A stretch of 64,000 nt of DNA, taken from assembly GCF_004784475.1 (NCBI RefSeq), contig NZ_SRRT01000001.1, forward strand, positions 434,001-498,000, read 5' to 3'. The notes under the pieces were generated by a model. It was not told where the DNA came from and did no database searches. It saw nothing but the letters and a program-made list of their open reading frames with translations. The DNA comes from Streptomyces bauhiniae (GTDB lineage Bacteria > Actinomycetota > Actinomycetes > Streptomycetales > Streptomycetaceae). Positions 42,274-53,980 of this stretch are shown here, one piece after another (position 1 is the first letter of the stretch; each line of letters begins with the position of its first letter). The position numbers were made by a program, and so were the translations under genes.

Positions 42274-45200
42274 TCACCCCTTCTCGGGTACCGGCACCCC
42301 CAGAATGTCGCGGGCGTGCCGGGCCGGGGTCATGCGCAGCCGCCACGCCTGCCAGCCCGACTCCAGGCTCACCCCCCGCTCCAGCAGCAGGGCGTACGCC
42401 GGGGCGCAGTCGGTGAGCCGTTCGTCCCGCGCGGGATGCGTGGCGCGGACCAGACGGGCCAGCTCCTCCTGCGCGACCGCCGTGCCCACCTCGGTGCCGC
42501 CCGGCGCCGCGTAGGGCAGCAGGGTGCAGCGCAGGAACCGCGCCCAGTCCTCACCGCGCCGGTCGCCGTAGGCGGTGAACAGGGTGAGGGCCTCGTCGCA
42601 CAGGGCCAGCGCCTGCTGGGCGCGCTCGTTGCCCGCGTCCACCACCGCCAGCTCCAGGCAGGTCCACGCCTCGCCGTGCGGCACCCCGACCCGCTGGAAG
42701 TCGGCGCGGGCGTCGACCAGCAGTTGGCGGGCGAACCCGGAGTTGCGCAGCGAGCCGGTCTGCGCGGCGCGCTGGTCGCGGGTCACCCGGGCCGAGTGGT
42801 GCCGGGCGCAGGCCAGCCCGTACACGTCCCGCATCCGGGAGAACATCGTGCGCGAGCGCTCCAGCTCCCGCACCGCCCGGTCCAGGTCGCCGGTCTCCTC
42901 CAGCGCCTGCCCCAGGTGGTACAGCGTCCATGCCTCGCCGCGCGCGTCCTCGTTGTCCCGGTGCCTCCCGGCCGCCTGCCGCAGCCCCTCCACGGCGGGC
43001 GCCGCGTCCCCGTCGACCAGCCGGGCCCGCGCGAGCTGGGTCAGCGCCCACGCCTCACCGCGGGCGTCGCGGGTGCGCCCGTACCGCTCCAGCGCGGCCC
43101 GCAGCTCGTCCTGAGCGCGGGGTACGTCGCCCAGGCACAGGGCGAGCTGGCCGAGCTGGTAGTGGGCCCACGCCTCGCCGTGCACCGAGCCGCCCGCCCG
43201 GTGCAGCACCAGCGAGCGCTTGAGCAGGTCCAGCGCCTCGGGCAGCCGGGCCCGGTCGCGCTGTACGGCGGCCAGCGCGTGCATCGTCCAGGCGCGGTCG
43301 GTGGCGAGCTGCGGGGGAGCCTGGAGGTCCATCGCCTCCTGCAGCTTGGCGGCCGCCTCGGTCAGGTTGCCCTGGTGGTGCAGGGTGATGCCGAGCGAGC
43401 ACAGGGCACGGGCGGCGCCCGCGTCGTGGTGCGCCTCCCGGTACAGGTCCACCACCGAGGCCAGCGTGGTGCGTGCCTTGTCCAGCTCACCGAGCTGCCG
43501 GGCCGCGATACCCGTACGCCACTGCACCGAGCGCACCAGCAGCCCCTCGTCCACGGCCTGCGCCAGCTCGTTGATCTCACCCAGCCGGTACAGGTCGCCG
43601 CGCAGCAGGCAGTAGTCGCACAGCGCGCCCAGCAGGTTCAGCACCGCGCCCTGGTCCACGCCCTCGGCCTGGCGCAGGGTGGCCGTGATGAAGCTGGTCT
43701 CGTCGTCCAGCCAGCGCAGCGCCTCCTCCAGGGAGACGAAGCCGTGCGAGCCGAACCGGTCCGACCGCGTCGACATGTTGCCGTCGACCAGGCGCAGCAC
43801 CGAGTCGGCCAGCTCGGCGTAGTTGACGATCAGCCGTTCCTGCGCGGCCGTGCGCTCGGCCTGCTCCTCCTCGTCCAGCAGCCGGGCCTCCGCGAAGGCG
43901 CGGACCAGGTGGTGCAGCCGGTACCGGTCGCCGCGCACATGGTCCAGCAGCCCGGCGCGGGCCAGCGCGGCCAGATGCCGGCCCGCCTCCTCCTCACCGG
44001 TGCCCAGCAGCGCGGCGGCCGCCGCCACACCCAGCGAGGCCCGCCCGGCCAGCGCGAGCCGGCGCAGCAGCCGTCGGGCGGGCTCGGGCTGGTCGCTGTA
44101 ACGCAGCCACAGCGCCCGCTCCACCGGCTCGACCGGCCCGTACGCGGCCAGGTCCGCCGCCAGCCCGCTCGCCGACCGCGCTCCGAGCGCCGAGCCCGCG
44201 CAACGCAGCGCCAGCGGCAGCCCGCCGCACAACTCCGCGATGCGCGCGGTGGATTGGGCGTCGTAGGGGTGGTCGGAGTCCTGCGCGGAGGCGGTCAGCA
44301 GCTCCTCGGCGCCGGCCGCGTCCAGCGCCGTGACGGGCAGGTGGTGCACCCAGGCGGGCAGGTCCGCGTCCAGGTCCAGCGGGGTGCGGGAGGTGACCAG
44401 GACCAGGCTGTCGGAGCGCTCGGGGATCAGCGCGCGGACCTGTGCCGGGTCGGAGGCGTCGTCCAGCACGATCGTCACCGGGAGTCCGGCCAGGTGCTGG
44501 TGGTACAGCTCGCCGAGCCGTTTGACCTGCTGCTCGGGGGAGGAGTGCTCACGGAACAGCAACTGCTCGCGGGGCGCGCCGAGCCGGTTCAGCAGGTGCA
44601 GCAGGGCGTCGCGGGTGGGCAGCGGACGGGTCTCGCGGCCGTCGCCGCGCAGGTCGACGACGACCGCGCCCCGGAAGTGGTCGCGCAGCTCGTGCGCCGC
44701 GCGTACGGCGAGCGTGGTGCGGCCCGAGCCCGGCTCGCCGTGCAGGACGACCACCGTCGGCCGGGTCTCCGACTCCGCGCGGGCGGCCCGCGCCCACTGT
44801 CCGATCCGCGCCAGCTCCTCGGTACGGCCCGCGAACAGGTCCTCCGGCTCGGGGAGTTGACCGAACGACTGCTCCAGTACGGTCCGGCGCCGGGCCGCCG
44901 CGCTCTTGTCCGCACCGCGCAGTGCGGGGCCGGTCTTCTTCTTCGGGGCGGTGGAGGCGGCGAGCATCCGCTGCTGGTCCAGGAAGGGGCGGATGCCGCG
45001 CACCTCCAGCGCGGTGAGCCACTGCAGCCGCAACTGCTCGGGGCCGCCGGGCTGGCTCGCCGCGCCCTTGCGGTGATGGGCGGCGGGCAGATGCGTACCG
45101 GCCACCTTCACCACCGTGGCGGCGGCGCCGACGACCCCGACGACGACTCCCGCGCCGAGCGCGGTGCCCGCACCGGTGCCGAGCGACAGGTCGGCCACGG

Positions 45201-45477
45201 CCGCGGCGACCGCAGCGACGGCGGCCACCAGCAGCGGGGTACCGGCGCCCTCGCGGGCGTAACGCCGGCCGAAGCTGAGCCGGTCCGCCTCGGACTCGTC
45301 GAGCGCGCGGGTGTACGCGGCGTACTCCTCCTGAGCCGCCCCCGCCATCCCGTCCAGCGCGGCACGCGCCCGCGTGAGCAGCAGTTGCCCGTCGGCCCGC
45401 CCGCCCGACCGCCGCACCTCCTCCTCCACCGCCCGCACCACCAACCGCTCGGCCTCACCCCGATGCCCGTCCCGCAT
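42274..45477 (-). CDS. NB-ARC/TPR STAND ATPase with N-terminal membrane hairpin
   Basis: The 1067 aa protein has a helical N-terminal region, a hydrophobic hairpin (about residues 80-125), an NB-ARC ATPase (about 215-480) with P-loop GEPGSGRTT near 245, Walker [11 protein letters not shown], sensor LVTSRTP and a GLPLAL motif, a winged-helix-like ARC2 segment, and TPR repeats from about 600 to 1010 with strong repetition of GEAWxxYxLGQ. STAND proteins are signal-triggered oligomerising switches; in bacteria some are antiphage sensors, others regulators. The SARP-type DNA-binding domain is missing. The membrane hairpin suggests a membrane-associated effector or sensor. Confidence 0.88.
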   Translation of the reverse strand: MRDGHRGEAERLVVRAVEEEVRRSGGRADGQLLLTRARAALDGMAGAAQEEYAAYTRALDESEADRLSFGRRYAREGAGTPLLVAAVAAVAAAVADLSLGTGAGTALGAGVVVGVVGAAATVVKVAGTHLPAAHHRKGAASQPGGPEQLRLQWLTALEVRGIRPFLDQQRMLAASTAPKKKTGPALRGADKSAAARRRTVLEQSFGQLPEPEDLFAGRTEELARIGQWARAARAESETRPTVVVLHGEPGSGRTTLAVRAAHELRDHFRGAVVVDLRGDGRETRPLPTRDALLHLLNRLGAPREQLLFREHSSPEQQVKRLGELYHQHLAGLPVTIVLDDASDPAQVRALIPERSDSLVLVTSRTPLDLDADLPAWVHHLPVTALDAAGAEELLTASAQDSDHPYDAQSTARIAELCGGLPLALRCAGSALGARSASGLAADLAAYGPVEPVERALWLRYSDQPEPARRLLRRLALAGRASLGVAAAAALLGTGEEEAGRHLAALARAGLLDHVRGDRYRLHHLVRAFAEARLLDEEEQAERTAAQERLIVNYAELADSVLRLVDGNMSTRSDRFGSHGFVSLEEALRWLDDETSFITATLRQAEGVDQGAVLNLLGALCDYCLLRGDLYRLGEINELAQAVDEGLLVRSVQWRTGIAARQLGELDKARTTLASVVDLYREAHHDAGAARALCSLGITLHHQGNLTEAAAKLQEAMDLQAPPQLATDRAWTMHALAAVQRDRARLPEALDLLKRSLVLHRAGGSVHGEAWAHYQLGQLALCLGDVPRAQDELRAALERYGRTRDARGEAWALTQLARARLVDGDAAPAVEGLRQAAGRHRDNEDARGEAWTLYHLGQALEETGDLDRAVRELERSRTMFSRMRDVYGLACARHHSARVTRDQRAAQTGSLRNSGFARQLLVDARADFQRVGVPHGEAWTCLELAVVDAGNERAQQALALCDEALTLFTAYGDRRGEDWARFLRCTLLPYAAPGGTEVGTAVAQEELARLVRATHPARDERLTDCAPAYALLLERGVSLESGWQAWRLRMTPARHARDILGVPVPEKG

Positions 45478-45564
45478 ACGACCCCCTCCCCACCAACTCC
45501 TGTGCGGAACAGTGTGCTTCGGGGGAGGGGGGAGCGCGAGGGGGCGTGGATCAGGAAGGGCGGC

Positions 45565-46116
45565 TCAGCGCTCGAGCGCGCGCCACTCCGGGGCGAGCAC
45601 CGCCCACACCTGCTTGTCGTGCCGCACGCCGTCGTACGGCCACGCCTCGCGCCGCACCCCCTCCAGCGTCATGCCGAGCCGCTTGGCGACCGCCGCGCTG
45701 CGGTCGTTGTCGGCCCGGCAGTGCCACTCGGCACGGTGCAGGCCCCGGGTGCTGAACGCCCAGTCCAGCAGCGCGGCGCTGGCCGCCGTGATCAGGCCGT
45801 GGCCCTCGGCGGCCGGCTCCAGCCAGCAGCCGATCTCGCACGAGCCGGATGCCGTGTCGAAGGCGGTGAACATCACGCCGCCGACCAGGGTGCCGTCCCG
45901 CCAGATGCCGTACAGCCGGGCGCCGTCGGCGGCCTGGCGGGCGGCGTACCGCTCGAGGGTGGCCCGTGCGCCCGCCACGTCGACGGTGACGAACCCGGCG
46001 CCGACCCAGGGGCGGATGTGCTCGCGGGCGCGGTCCAGATGCCCGGCGAACTCCTCGGCGTGCCAGGACTCCAGCGGGGCGAGACGGGCGCCGTCGCGCA
46101 GTGCCAGCGAGAACAT
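45565..46116 (-). CDS. GNAT acetyltransferase (RimJ/RimL type)
   Basis: The 183 aa acetyltransferase has the GNAT fold, with the acetyl-CoA loop region [19 protein letters not shown] and the RimJ/RimL C-terminal block [21 protein letters not shown]. It likely N-acetylates a protein N-terminus or a small amine. ATG 46116 has GGGGAGG 6 nt upstream. It is divergent from a TetR regulator 50 nt away and is its likely target. Confidence 0.9.
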   Translation of the reverse strand: MFSLALRDGARLAPLESWHAEEFAGHLDRAREHIRPWVGAGFVTVDVAGARATLERYAARQAADGARLYGIWRDGTLVGGVMFTAFDTASGSCEIGCWLEPAAEGHGLITAASAALLDWAFSTRGLHRAEWHCRADNDRSAAVAKRLGMTLEGVRREAWPYDGVRHDKQVWAVLAPEWRALER

Positions 46117-46134
46117 GAGGGCCTCCCCTTTGCA

Positions 46135-46146
46135 TAACATGTGTTA
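46135..46146. promoter_or_regulatory. Candidate TetR operator TAACA-TG-TGTTA
   Basis: A perfect 5-bp inverted repeat with 2-nt centre lies midway between the divergent GNAT and TetR genes, between a -35-like TTGCAT (46130-46135) and -10-like TACCGT (46155-46160) of the TetR gene. It is AT-rich against the background. Confidence 0.6.
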
Positions 46147-46166
46147 CGGAAATGTACCGTGGCGGC

Positions 46167-46760
46167 ATGCCACGTACCAAGGGAGATCACGAAGCGCGGC
46201 GGCGGGACGTCTCGGCGGCGGTCTGGCAGGTCATGGCGACGCGCGGCTTCGCCGGGCTGACGCTGCGTGCCGTGGCCGCCGAACTCGGCGCGACCACCGG
46301 CCTGCTCACCCACTACTTCCCGACCAAGCGGGCCCTGGTCGAGTACGCCCTCGACCTGCTGGAGCAGCGCACCGTCGCCCGTCCCCGGCGCTCCACCGGG
46401 CCGGGGCTCGCGGCGCTGCGGGACGCGCTGCTCGACATCCTGCCGCTGACTCCCGATGCCACGGACAGCAACCGCATCTGGGTCGCCTCCTGGGACACCG
46501 CCCTCGCCGACCCGGCCATCGGTGCCGACCATGCCCGCAAGTACGCGGAGAGCCGGGCCCGTCTGGCCCAACGCGTGGCCGCCGCCCAGGCCCTCGGCGA
46601 ACTGCCTCCCGGCGACCCGGACCGCATCGCGGCCGGCGCCCAGTCCTTCGTACTCGGCCTCGTGGTGCAGAGCCTGCTCGACCCGGACCGGTTCCCGCCC
46701 GAACGGCAGACGGAGCTGCTGGACGACCACCTCGCGGCCCTGACGGCTCGCCTCGCATGA
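46167..46760 (+). CDS. TetR-family transcriptional regulator
   Basis: The 197 aa repressor has a TetR helix-turn-helix at residues 10-55 ([20 protein letters not shown], then [20 protein letters not shown]) and a C-terminal ligand domain resembling BetI/TetR_C_6. ATG 46167 follows a TACCGT -10-like box by 6 nt; ATG 46152 is in frame but lies in the -10 box. It probably represses itself and the divergent acetyltransferase. Confidence 0.92.
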   Translation: MPRTKGDHEARRRDVSAAVWQVMATRGFAGLTLRAVAAELGATTGLLTHYFPTKRALVEYALDLLEQRTVARPRRSTGPGLAALRDALLDILPLTPDATDSNRIWVASWDTALADPAIGADHARKYAESRARLAQRVAAAQALGELPPGDPDRIAAGAQSFVLGLVVQSLLDPDRFPPERQTELLDDHLAALTARLA

Positions 46761-46810
46761 CGCACGCGGGCTTCACCGCCCGCCCCGGCCCCTGTGAGAG
46801 GCTGGAGCGT

Positions 46811-48844
<2,034 letters not shown>

Positions 48845-48946
48845 CCGAACCCGGCACCCCGTACGGCTACTTCCCCTACACCCGTGCCCGCTACGATGCG
48901 CTGCCCGCCGCCCTGACGGGGTGGCGCATCCTGTGGGGGGAAGCCC

Positions 48947-49834
48947 GTGTTCGTGCTGTCCATACTGCTGCTCATAGCTGCGGTCGTGCTCTTCTTCGTC
49001 GGACGCGGCAGAGCCGAGGCCGGCTGGAGGATCGGGGCCGCGATCGGCGCCCTGGGTGGGGTCCTGGCCGGCCTGTTCGCCTGTCTTCATGTGGTGAGCG
49101 CCTATGAGGTGGGCGTCCCGGTGACGTTCGGCCGGGTCGGCACCCCGCTGACCTCCGGCGCGCACCTCAAGTCGCCGTTCACTGACGTCACCTCCTTCTC
49201 CACCCGGCCGGTCGACCTCGACCTGAGCGGCGACGACCGGGTGGAGGTCCGCTCCTCGCAGGGCGGGGTGCTGTACGCGGACGTCACCATCAAGTGGGCC
49301 GTCGTCCCGCGCAAGGCCGTCGAGCTGTACCGGCTGGCGGGCAGCGAGGACGCCGTGCAGGAGCGGCTGGTGCTGCCGGACAGCCGCGAGATCGTCCGCA
49401 ACGTCTTCGCCCGGCACACCAGCGAGGAGGGGTACGCCTCCGGCCGCGAGCGGATCAGCACCGAGATCGAGGCCCAGGTGAAGGAGCGGCTGGCGCCGCG
49501 CGGGATCGACGTGACCACCGTCAACCTGCGCAATGTGCGGCCGTCGAAGCAGTTGCAGGGCCAGATCGACAAGAAGATCCAGCAGGAGCAGGCCACCGAG
49601 CGCGCCGTCGAGGCCGCGCGGACCGCCAAGGCGGAGGCCGAGCGCAAGCGGATCGAGGCCGAGGGCACCGCCCGCGCCAACAAGATCCTGGAACGCTCCC
49701 TCAGCGACAAGGTCCTCTACAACCAGTGCCTGGACGCCTACCGCGAGGCCGCCAAGGCCCACCCGGTGTACGCCGTCCCCTGCGGCACCGGCTCCGACGG
49801 CGCCCCGGTCATCGTGGACGGTACGAAGAACTAG
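48947..49834 (+). CDS. SPFH/Band-7 domain membrane protein
   Basis: The 295 aa protein starts with two hydrophobic helices (residues 3-19 and 28-50), then an SPFH domain (about 50-205) and a charged Ala/Glu coiled coil (about 200-250; Glu-Ala-Glu-Arg-Lys runs) as in prohibitin/HflK/flotillin proteins. Such proteins form large membrane rings that organise lipid domains or control proteases. GTG 48947 has GGGGGGAAG upstream. Its stop shares CTAG with the convergent Mut7-C gene stop. Confidence 0.88.
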   Translation: MFVLSILLLIAAVVLFFVGRGRAEAGWRIGAAIGALGGVLAGLFACLHVVSAYEVGVPVTFGRVGTPLTSGAHLKSPFTDVTSFSTRPVDLDLSGDDRVEVRSSQGGVLYADVTIKWAVVPRKAVELYRLAGSEDAVQERLVLPDSREIVRNVFARHTSEEGYASGRERISTEIEAQVKERLAPRGIDVTTVNLRNVRPSKQLQGQIDKKIQQEQATERAVEAARTAKAEAERKRIEAEGTARANKILERSLSDKVLYNQCLDAYREAAKAHPVYAVPCGTGSDGAPVIVDGTKN

Positions 49835-50562
49835 CCCAGCTCCGCCCGGAACCGCACCGCCTCCGCCACGATCGCCTCCAACTGCTCGTGGTGCGCCCCC
49901 TTCCAGTACGCCCGCCCGCACTCCCCGCACGCGGCGAACACGTCGTACGTGTCCCGCGTGCCGGCCTGGAGCCGGTCGGCCACCTGGGACTTGGTGGCGG
50001 GACGCAGCGGGCCGTTGCAGGCGGTGCAGCGGGACCAGGGGGCCAGCTCCGGGGCGAACCGCTCCAGCACGTCCCGGAGCTGCCGCTCGGGTTGGGTGCT
50101 GTACACGTACGCCCCGGCCCACAGTTCCCGGCGGCGCAGCAGACCCCGGTCCCGGCTGAGCAGCACCCGGCGTTCGGCGGCCGAGCGCGTGGCGAGCGCC
50201 GGGTCGCCGATGTCGGTGGACTCGTACGCCGTGTCCACACCGAGCAGGCGCATCCGGCGGGCCAGCGTGCCCAGGTGCACGTCGAGCAGGAAGCGCAAGG
50301 GGGCGCCGGGCACCCGCTGGGGGCGGGGGACCGGGCCGACGTGGACGGACTCGCCGTCGGCCGGGACGTGGGAGCGGGGGACCGCGCGGCCGTCCACGGT
50401 CAGGGTGCCGACCTCGGTCAGCGGGATGCCGAGGGACTCCACGACATGGCCGAGGGAGGAGACGCCGTCGGTGCCGAGTGCGGCGGGGCCCGCGCGGTGG
50501 GCGTGCGGTACGAACAGGTGCAGGTCCGGGGCGACTTCGAGGTGGATCACGGGTCCGTTCAC
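49831..50562 (-). CDS. Mut7-C RNase-like protein with ubiquitin-like N-terminus
   Basis: The 243 aa protein combines an N-terminal ubiquitin/MoaD-like beta-grasp domain (about residues 1-85) with a Mut7-C PIN-like domain (about 90-240). Landmarks are FLLDVHLGTLARRMRLLGVDT with the metal-binding Asp, LLSRDRGLLRR, and a zinc ribbon formed by CTACNGPL and ACGECGRAYW. Mut7-C proteins are presumed RNases. ATG 50562 follows the conserved pattern. The stop codons of this gene and the SPFH gene overlap on opposite strands. Confidence 0.88.
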   Translation of the reverse strand: MNGPVIHLEVAPDLHLFVPHAHRAGPAALGTDGVSSLGHVVESLGIPLTEVGTLTVDGRAVPRSHVPADGESVHVGPVPRPQRVPGAPLRFLLDVHLGTLARRMRLLGVDTAYESTDIGDPALATRSAAERRVLLSRDRGLLRRRELWAGAYVYSTQPERQLRDVLERFAPELAPWSRCTACNGPLRPATKSQVADRLQAGTRDTYDVFAACGECGRAYWKGAHHEQLEAIVAEAVRFRAELG

Positions 50563-50602
50563 CCGGTCAGGATGGCACGCGCCCGAGCCGCCCCGTACGG
50601 CC

Positions 50603-51274
50603 TCAGGCGTGCTGGTAGGCCACCAGCGAGATGCCGACGTAGTGCACGATGAACGCCGCCAGGGTCAGGGAGTGGAAGACCTCGTGGAAGCCGAACCAGC
50701 GCGGTGAGGGATTCGGCTTCTTGATGCCGTAGACCACGCCCCCGGCGCTGTACAGCAGGCCGCCGACGACCACCAGGACCAGGACGGCGACGCCGCCGGT
50801 GCGCATGAAGTCGGGCAGGAAGAACACGGCGGCCCAGCCCATGGCGATGTAGCACGGGGTGTACAGCCAGCGGGGCGCGCCGACCCAGAAGACGCGGAAG
50901 GCGATGCCCGCCAGTGCGGCCGCCCAGATGCCCCACAGCAGCCATTGCCCCTTGCTGCCCGGCAGGAGCAGCAGGGTGAGCGGGGTGTAGGTGCCGGCGA
51001 TGATCAGGAAGATGTTGGAGTGGTCCAGGCGGCGCAGGATGCGGTCGGCCCGGGGGCTCCAGTTGCCCCGGTGGTACAGCGCGCTGACACCGAAGAGCAG
51101 ACATGCCGTCAGGGCGTAGATCCCGCAGGCGACACGGCCCCGGGTGGAGTCGGCGAGGGCGGTGAGGACCAGGCCGGCGATGAGTGCGGCCGGGAACATG
51201 CCCAGGTGCAGCCAGCCACGGAGCCGGGGCTTGACGGGCTCCGGCAAGGAGAGCGTGGGAACGGACGCAGTCAT
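50603..51274 (-). CDS. trhA: Hemolysin III/TrhA (PAQR) family membrane protein
   Basis: The 223 aa protein has seven hydrophobic helices and PAQR family residues: SALYHRGNW near residue 68, LDHSNIFLIIAGTYTP near residue 87, and FHEVFHSLTL near the C-terminus, giving the Ser, Asp and His residues of a metal site. The family affects membrane fluidity/energetics in other bacteria; hemolysis itself is doubtful. I chose ATG 51274 because TACGAT lies exactly 7 nt upstream (leaderless); ATG 51283 would add three residues and overlap the -10 box. Confidence 0.9.
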   Translation of the reverse strand: MTASVPTLSLPEPVKPRLRGWLHLGMFPAALIAGLVLTALADSTRGRVACGIYALTACLLFGVSALYHRGNWSPRADRILRRLDHSNIFLIIAGTYTPLTLLLLPGSKGQWLLWGIWAAALAGIAFRVFWVGAPRWLYTPCYIAMGWAAVFFLPDFMRTGGVAVLVLVVVGGLLYSAGGVVYGIKKPNPSPRWFGFHEVFHSLTLAAFIVHYVGISLVAYQHA

Positions 51275-51281
51275 GAACCGC

Positions 51282-51310
51282 ATCGTACCTACGGAACCGT
51301 AAGTTACGAA
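51282..51310 (-). promoter_or_regulatory. trhA promoter with inverted repeat in spacer
   Basis: On the minus strand, -35-like TTCGTA (51310-51305), a 17-nt spacer and -10 TACGAT (51287-51282). The spacer contains TACGG-AA-CCGTA (51290-51301), a perfect inverted repeat fitting a TetR-type operator. No candidate regulator is adjacent. Confidence 0.5.
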
Positions 51311-51553
51311 TCAGTCCCCCTGGGTGGGTGGCCGACGTCACGCCCCCACCAAGATCCATCGTCTCACGCCCGGCCCGGCTCCCGCGCGCAAAGAATTCGC
51401 CATGTGCGTGCCAGGCGGGCGTAAAGAGGTGCGCATGTCAGCAGGGCGGACGCGGAACGCGCCGTTTCGGGGGTACTCGCTCACCTGTGACGCCCTCTGG
51501 ACATATGCGCACTCGCATCGGATGATCAAATGAGTGCGGTCGGTACCGGATGA

Positions 51554-51579
51554 GCGGCACCCCCGATCGGGAGTGCCGC
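51554..51579 (+). promoter_or_regulatory. Hairpin in the pckG leader
   Basis: GCGGCAC (51554-51560) pairs with GTGCCGC (51573-51579), with further CCC/GGG pairing inside, 78 nt before GTG 51658. No U-tract follows, so it is a stabilising or regulatory leader structure rather than a clear terminator. Confidence 0.45.
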
Positions 51580-51657
51580 CGGGCATCCGGGCCGCAGCCC
51601 CCAAGGGGCCGAGAAAATCCCTCACCCAGGGCAACGAACCCTCACTTAGGAGCGATC

Positions 51658-53490
51658 GTGGCGCGCGACAACGCGGCTCCCACCGTCATCCCGACCACCC
51701 ATCAGGAGCTGATCTCGTGGGTAGACGAGATCGCCGAACTGACCCAGCCGGACGACGTGGTCTGGTGTGACGGCTCCGAGGCCGAGTACGAGCGCCTGTG
51801 CGAGGAGCTCGTCGCCAAGGGCACCTTCACCCGGCTCGACCCGGTCAAGCGTCCGCACTCGTACCACGCGGCCTCCGACCCGACCGACGTCGCGCGGGTC
51901 GAGGACCGGACCTTCATCTGCTCCGAGCAGGAGGCCGACGCGGGCCCGACCAACCACTGGAAGGACCCCGCCGAGATGCGGGAGATCTTCCAGGGGGCGG
52001 GCGGCGAGGGCGGCCTGTTCCGGGGCTCGATGCGCGGCCGCACGATGTACGTCGTGCCCTTCTGCATGGGCCCGCTCGGCTCCCCGCTCTCCGCGCTCGG
52101 CGTGGAGATCACCGACTCCGCCTACGTCGCCGCCTCGATGCGCACCATGACCCGCATGGGCAGCGCGGTGCTGGAGGAGCTGGGCGCGGACGGCGCGTTC
52201 GTCAAGGCCGTGCACACCCTGGGCGCCCCGCTGGAGCCGGGCGAGCAGGACGTGCCGTGGCCCTGCAACTCCACCAAGTACATCTCGCACTTCCCCGAGT
52301 CCCGCGAGATCTGGTCCTACGGCTCCGGCTACGGCGGCAACGCGCTGCTGGGCAAGAAGTGCTACGCCCTGCGCATCGCCTCCGTCATGGCCCGCGACGA
52401 GGGCTGGCTGGCCGAGCACATGCTGATCCTCAAGCTCACGCCCCCGCACGGCGAGTCCAAGTACGTCGCCGCCGCCTTCCCGAGCGCCTGCGGCAAGACC
52501 AACCTCGCCATGCTGGAGCCCACCGTCTCCGGCTGGAGCGTGGAGACCATCGGCGACGACATCGCCTGGATGCGCTTCGGCGAGGACGGCCGGCTGTACG
52601 CGATCAACCCCGAGGCCGGGTTCTTCGGCGTCGCGCCCGGCACCGGTGAGCACACCAACGCCAACGCGATGAAGACCCTGTGGGGCAACGCGGTCTTCAC
52701 CAACGTCGCCCTCACCGACGACGGCGACGTGTGGTGGGAGGGCATGACGGAGGAGCAGCCCGCGCACCTGACCGACTGGAAGGGCAACGACTGGACGCCG
52801 GAGTCCGGCACCCCGGCCGCCCACCCCAACGCCCGCTTCACGGTCCCCGCCGACCAGTGCCCGATCATCGCGCCCGAGTGGGAGGACCCGCGCGGGGTGC
52901 CGATCTCCGCGATCCTCTTCGGCGGCCGCCGGGCCAGCGCGGTGCCGCTGGTGACCGAGTCCTTCGACTGGAACCACGGTGTGTTCCTCGGCGCCAACGT
53001 GGCCAGCGAGAAGACCGCCGCAGCCGAGGGCAAGGTCGGCGAGCTGCGCCGCGACCCCTTCGCCATGCTGCCGTTCTGCGGCTACAACATGGGCGACTAC
53101 ATGGCCCACTGGATCGACGTGGCCAAGGACAAGGACCCGGAGAAGCTGCCCCGGATCTACTACGTCAACTGGTTCCGCAAGGACGGCGAGGGCAGGTTCG
53201 TCTGGCCGGGCTTCGGCGAGAACAGCCGCGTCCTGAAGTGGATCGTGGACCGCCTGGACGGCCGCGCCGAGGGCGTGGAGACCGCGATCGGCGTGCTGCC
53301 GGCCAAGGGCTCCCTGGACACCGAGGGCCTGGACCTCACCGAGGCCGAGCTGGACTTCCTGCTCACCGTCGATACGGAGGTCTGGCGCGAGGAGGCGTCC
53401 CTGGTGCCCGAGCACCTGAACACCTTCGGCGATCACACGCCCAGGGAGCTGTGGGACCAGTACCGGGCGCTGGTCGAGCGCCTCGGCTGA
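51658..53490 (+). CDS. pckG: Phosphoenolpyruvate carboxykinase (GTP)
   Basis: The 610 aa enzyme converts oxaloacetate and GTP to phosphoenolpyruvate, the entry to gluconeogenesis from TCA intermediates. Motifs are the kinase P-loop [12 protein letters not shown] near residue 280, [21 protein letters not shown], and [12 protein letters not shown] near 420. GTG 51658 has AGGAG 6 nt upstream and matches the conserved N-terminus; the in-frame ATG at 51550 lies in the leader hairpin region. The long leader suggests regulation by carbon source. It is monocistronic. Confidence 0.95.
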   Translation: MARDNAAPTVIPTTHQELISWVDEIAELTQPDDVVWCDGSEAEYERLCEELVAKGTFTRLDPVKRPHSYHAASDPTDVARVEDRTFICSEQEADAGPTNHWKDPAEMREIFQGAGGEGGLFRGSMRGRTMYVVPFCMGPLGSPLSALGVEITDSAYVAASMRTMTRMGSAVLEELGADGAFVKAVHTLGAPLEPGEQDVPWPCNSTKYISHFPESREIWSYGSGYGGNALLGKKCYALRIASVMARDEGWLAEHMLILKLTPPHGESKYVAAAFPSACGKTNLAMLEPTVSGWSVETIGDDIAWMRFGEDGRLYAINPEAGFFGVAPGTGEHTNANAMKTLWGNAVFTNVALTDDGDVWWEGMTEEQPAHLTDWKGNDWTPESGTPAAHPNARFTVPADQCPIIAPEWEDPRGVPISAILFGGRRASAVPLVTESFDWNHGVFLGANVASEKTAAAEGKVGELRRDPFAMLPFCGYNMGDYMAHWIDVAKDKDPEKLPRIYYVNWFRKDGEGRFVWPGFGENSRVLKWIVDRLDGRAEGVETAIGVLPAKGSLDTEGLDLTEAELDFLLTVDTEVWREEASLVPEHLNTFGDHTPRELWDQYRALVERLG

Positions 53491-53496
53491 ACCGGA

Positions 53497-53910
53497 TCAG
53501 CGGGCCGCGCTGAGTTCCCTCGGCGCGGCCAGGGCCGCCGTGTGCGCGTCCATCCGCTCGGCGGCCAGGATCGCGGCCGCCGTGTCCGCGCGGGAGGCGG
53601 CGACGACCAGGGCGCGGCTCGCGAGGGTGTGCGCCTTGCGGTGCAGCGGCGCCGGATCGGCGGCCGCTCCCGGCACCGCCCGTACCGGAGGCCGGCCGCC
53701 GCGCAGCCGGGCCACCTCGGCGGAGAGCCGCTCGGCGGCCGTGTCCAGCTCGGGACCGGCGGCCGGGCCGCGCAGCTCGTCGGTGACGGCGAGCAGGGCG
53801 GCGAGGTGTCCGGCCAACTGGATGTCCAGCTCCTCGTCGCGGGAGCGGTGCGGGAAGTCCGAGGCCGCCGGGGTGCTGTGGACCGACTTGGTGCGGATCG
53901 GTTCGTACAT
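53497..53910 (-). CDS. Small helical Ala-rich protein, function unknown
   Basis: The 137 aa soluble protein is almost wholly alpha-helical and Ala-rich, with charged heptad-like stretches (ELDTAAERLSAEVARLRGG; LASRALVVAASRADTAAAIL). ATG 53910 has AGGAGG 7 nt upstream. It ends 7 nt from the convergent pckG stop. I do not recognise it; it is typical of Streptomyces conserved hypotheticals. Confidence 0.75.
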   Translation of the reverse strand: MYEPIRTKSVHSTPAASDFPHRSRDEELDIQLAGHLAALLAVTDELRGPAAGPELDTAAERLSAEVARLRGGRPPVRAVPGAAADPAPLHRKAHTLASRALVVAASRADTAAAILAAERMDAHTAALAAPRELSAAR

Positions 53911-53980
53911 GGGACGGCCTCCTCTGCTGACAGGAAACCATCCTAGCTTGGATCGAGTCTAAAGTTGAGTCGAGTCAGTC

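Larger units (their letters stand above)
51275..51657. other. Divergent regulatory region of trhA and pckG
   Basis: 383 bases without a convincing gene. It holds the trhA promoter and inverted repeat near 51282-51310, a CGCACTC/GAGTGCG inverted repeat (about 51508-51538), and a strong hairpin at 51554-51579. The rest shows no structure I can name. Confidence 0.5.

Noticed and set aside
42265..46137. 1290 aa open frame on the plus strand opposite the STAND gene
   Set aside because: Low-complexity Gly/Arg/Gln composition without domains; the minus frame has intact NB-ARC and TPR motifs.
51646..53436. 596 aa minus-strand frame opposite pckG
   Set aside because: Shadow of pckG, which has all family motifs on the plus strand.
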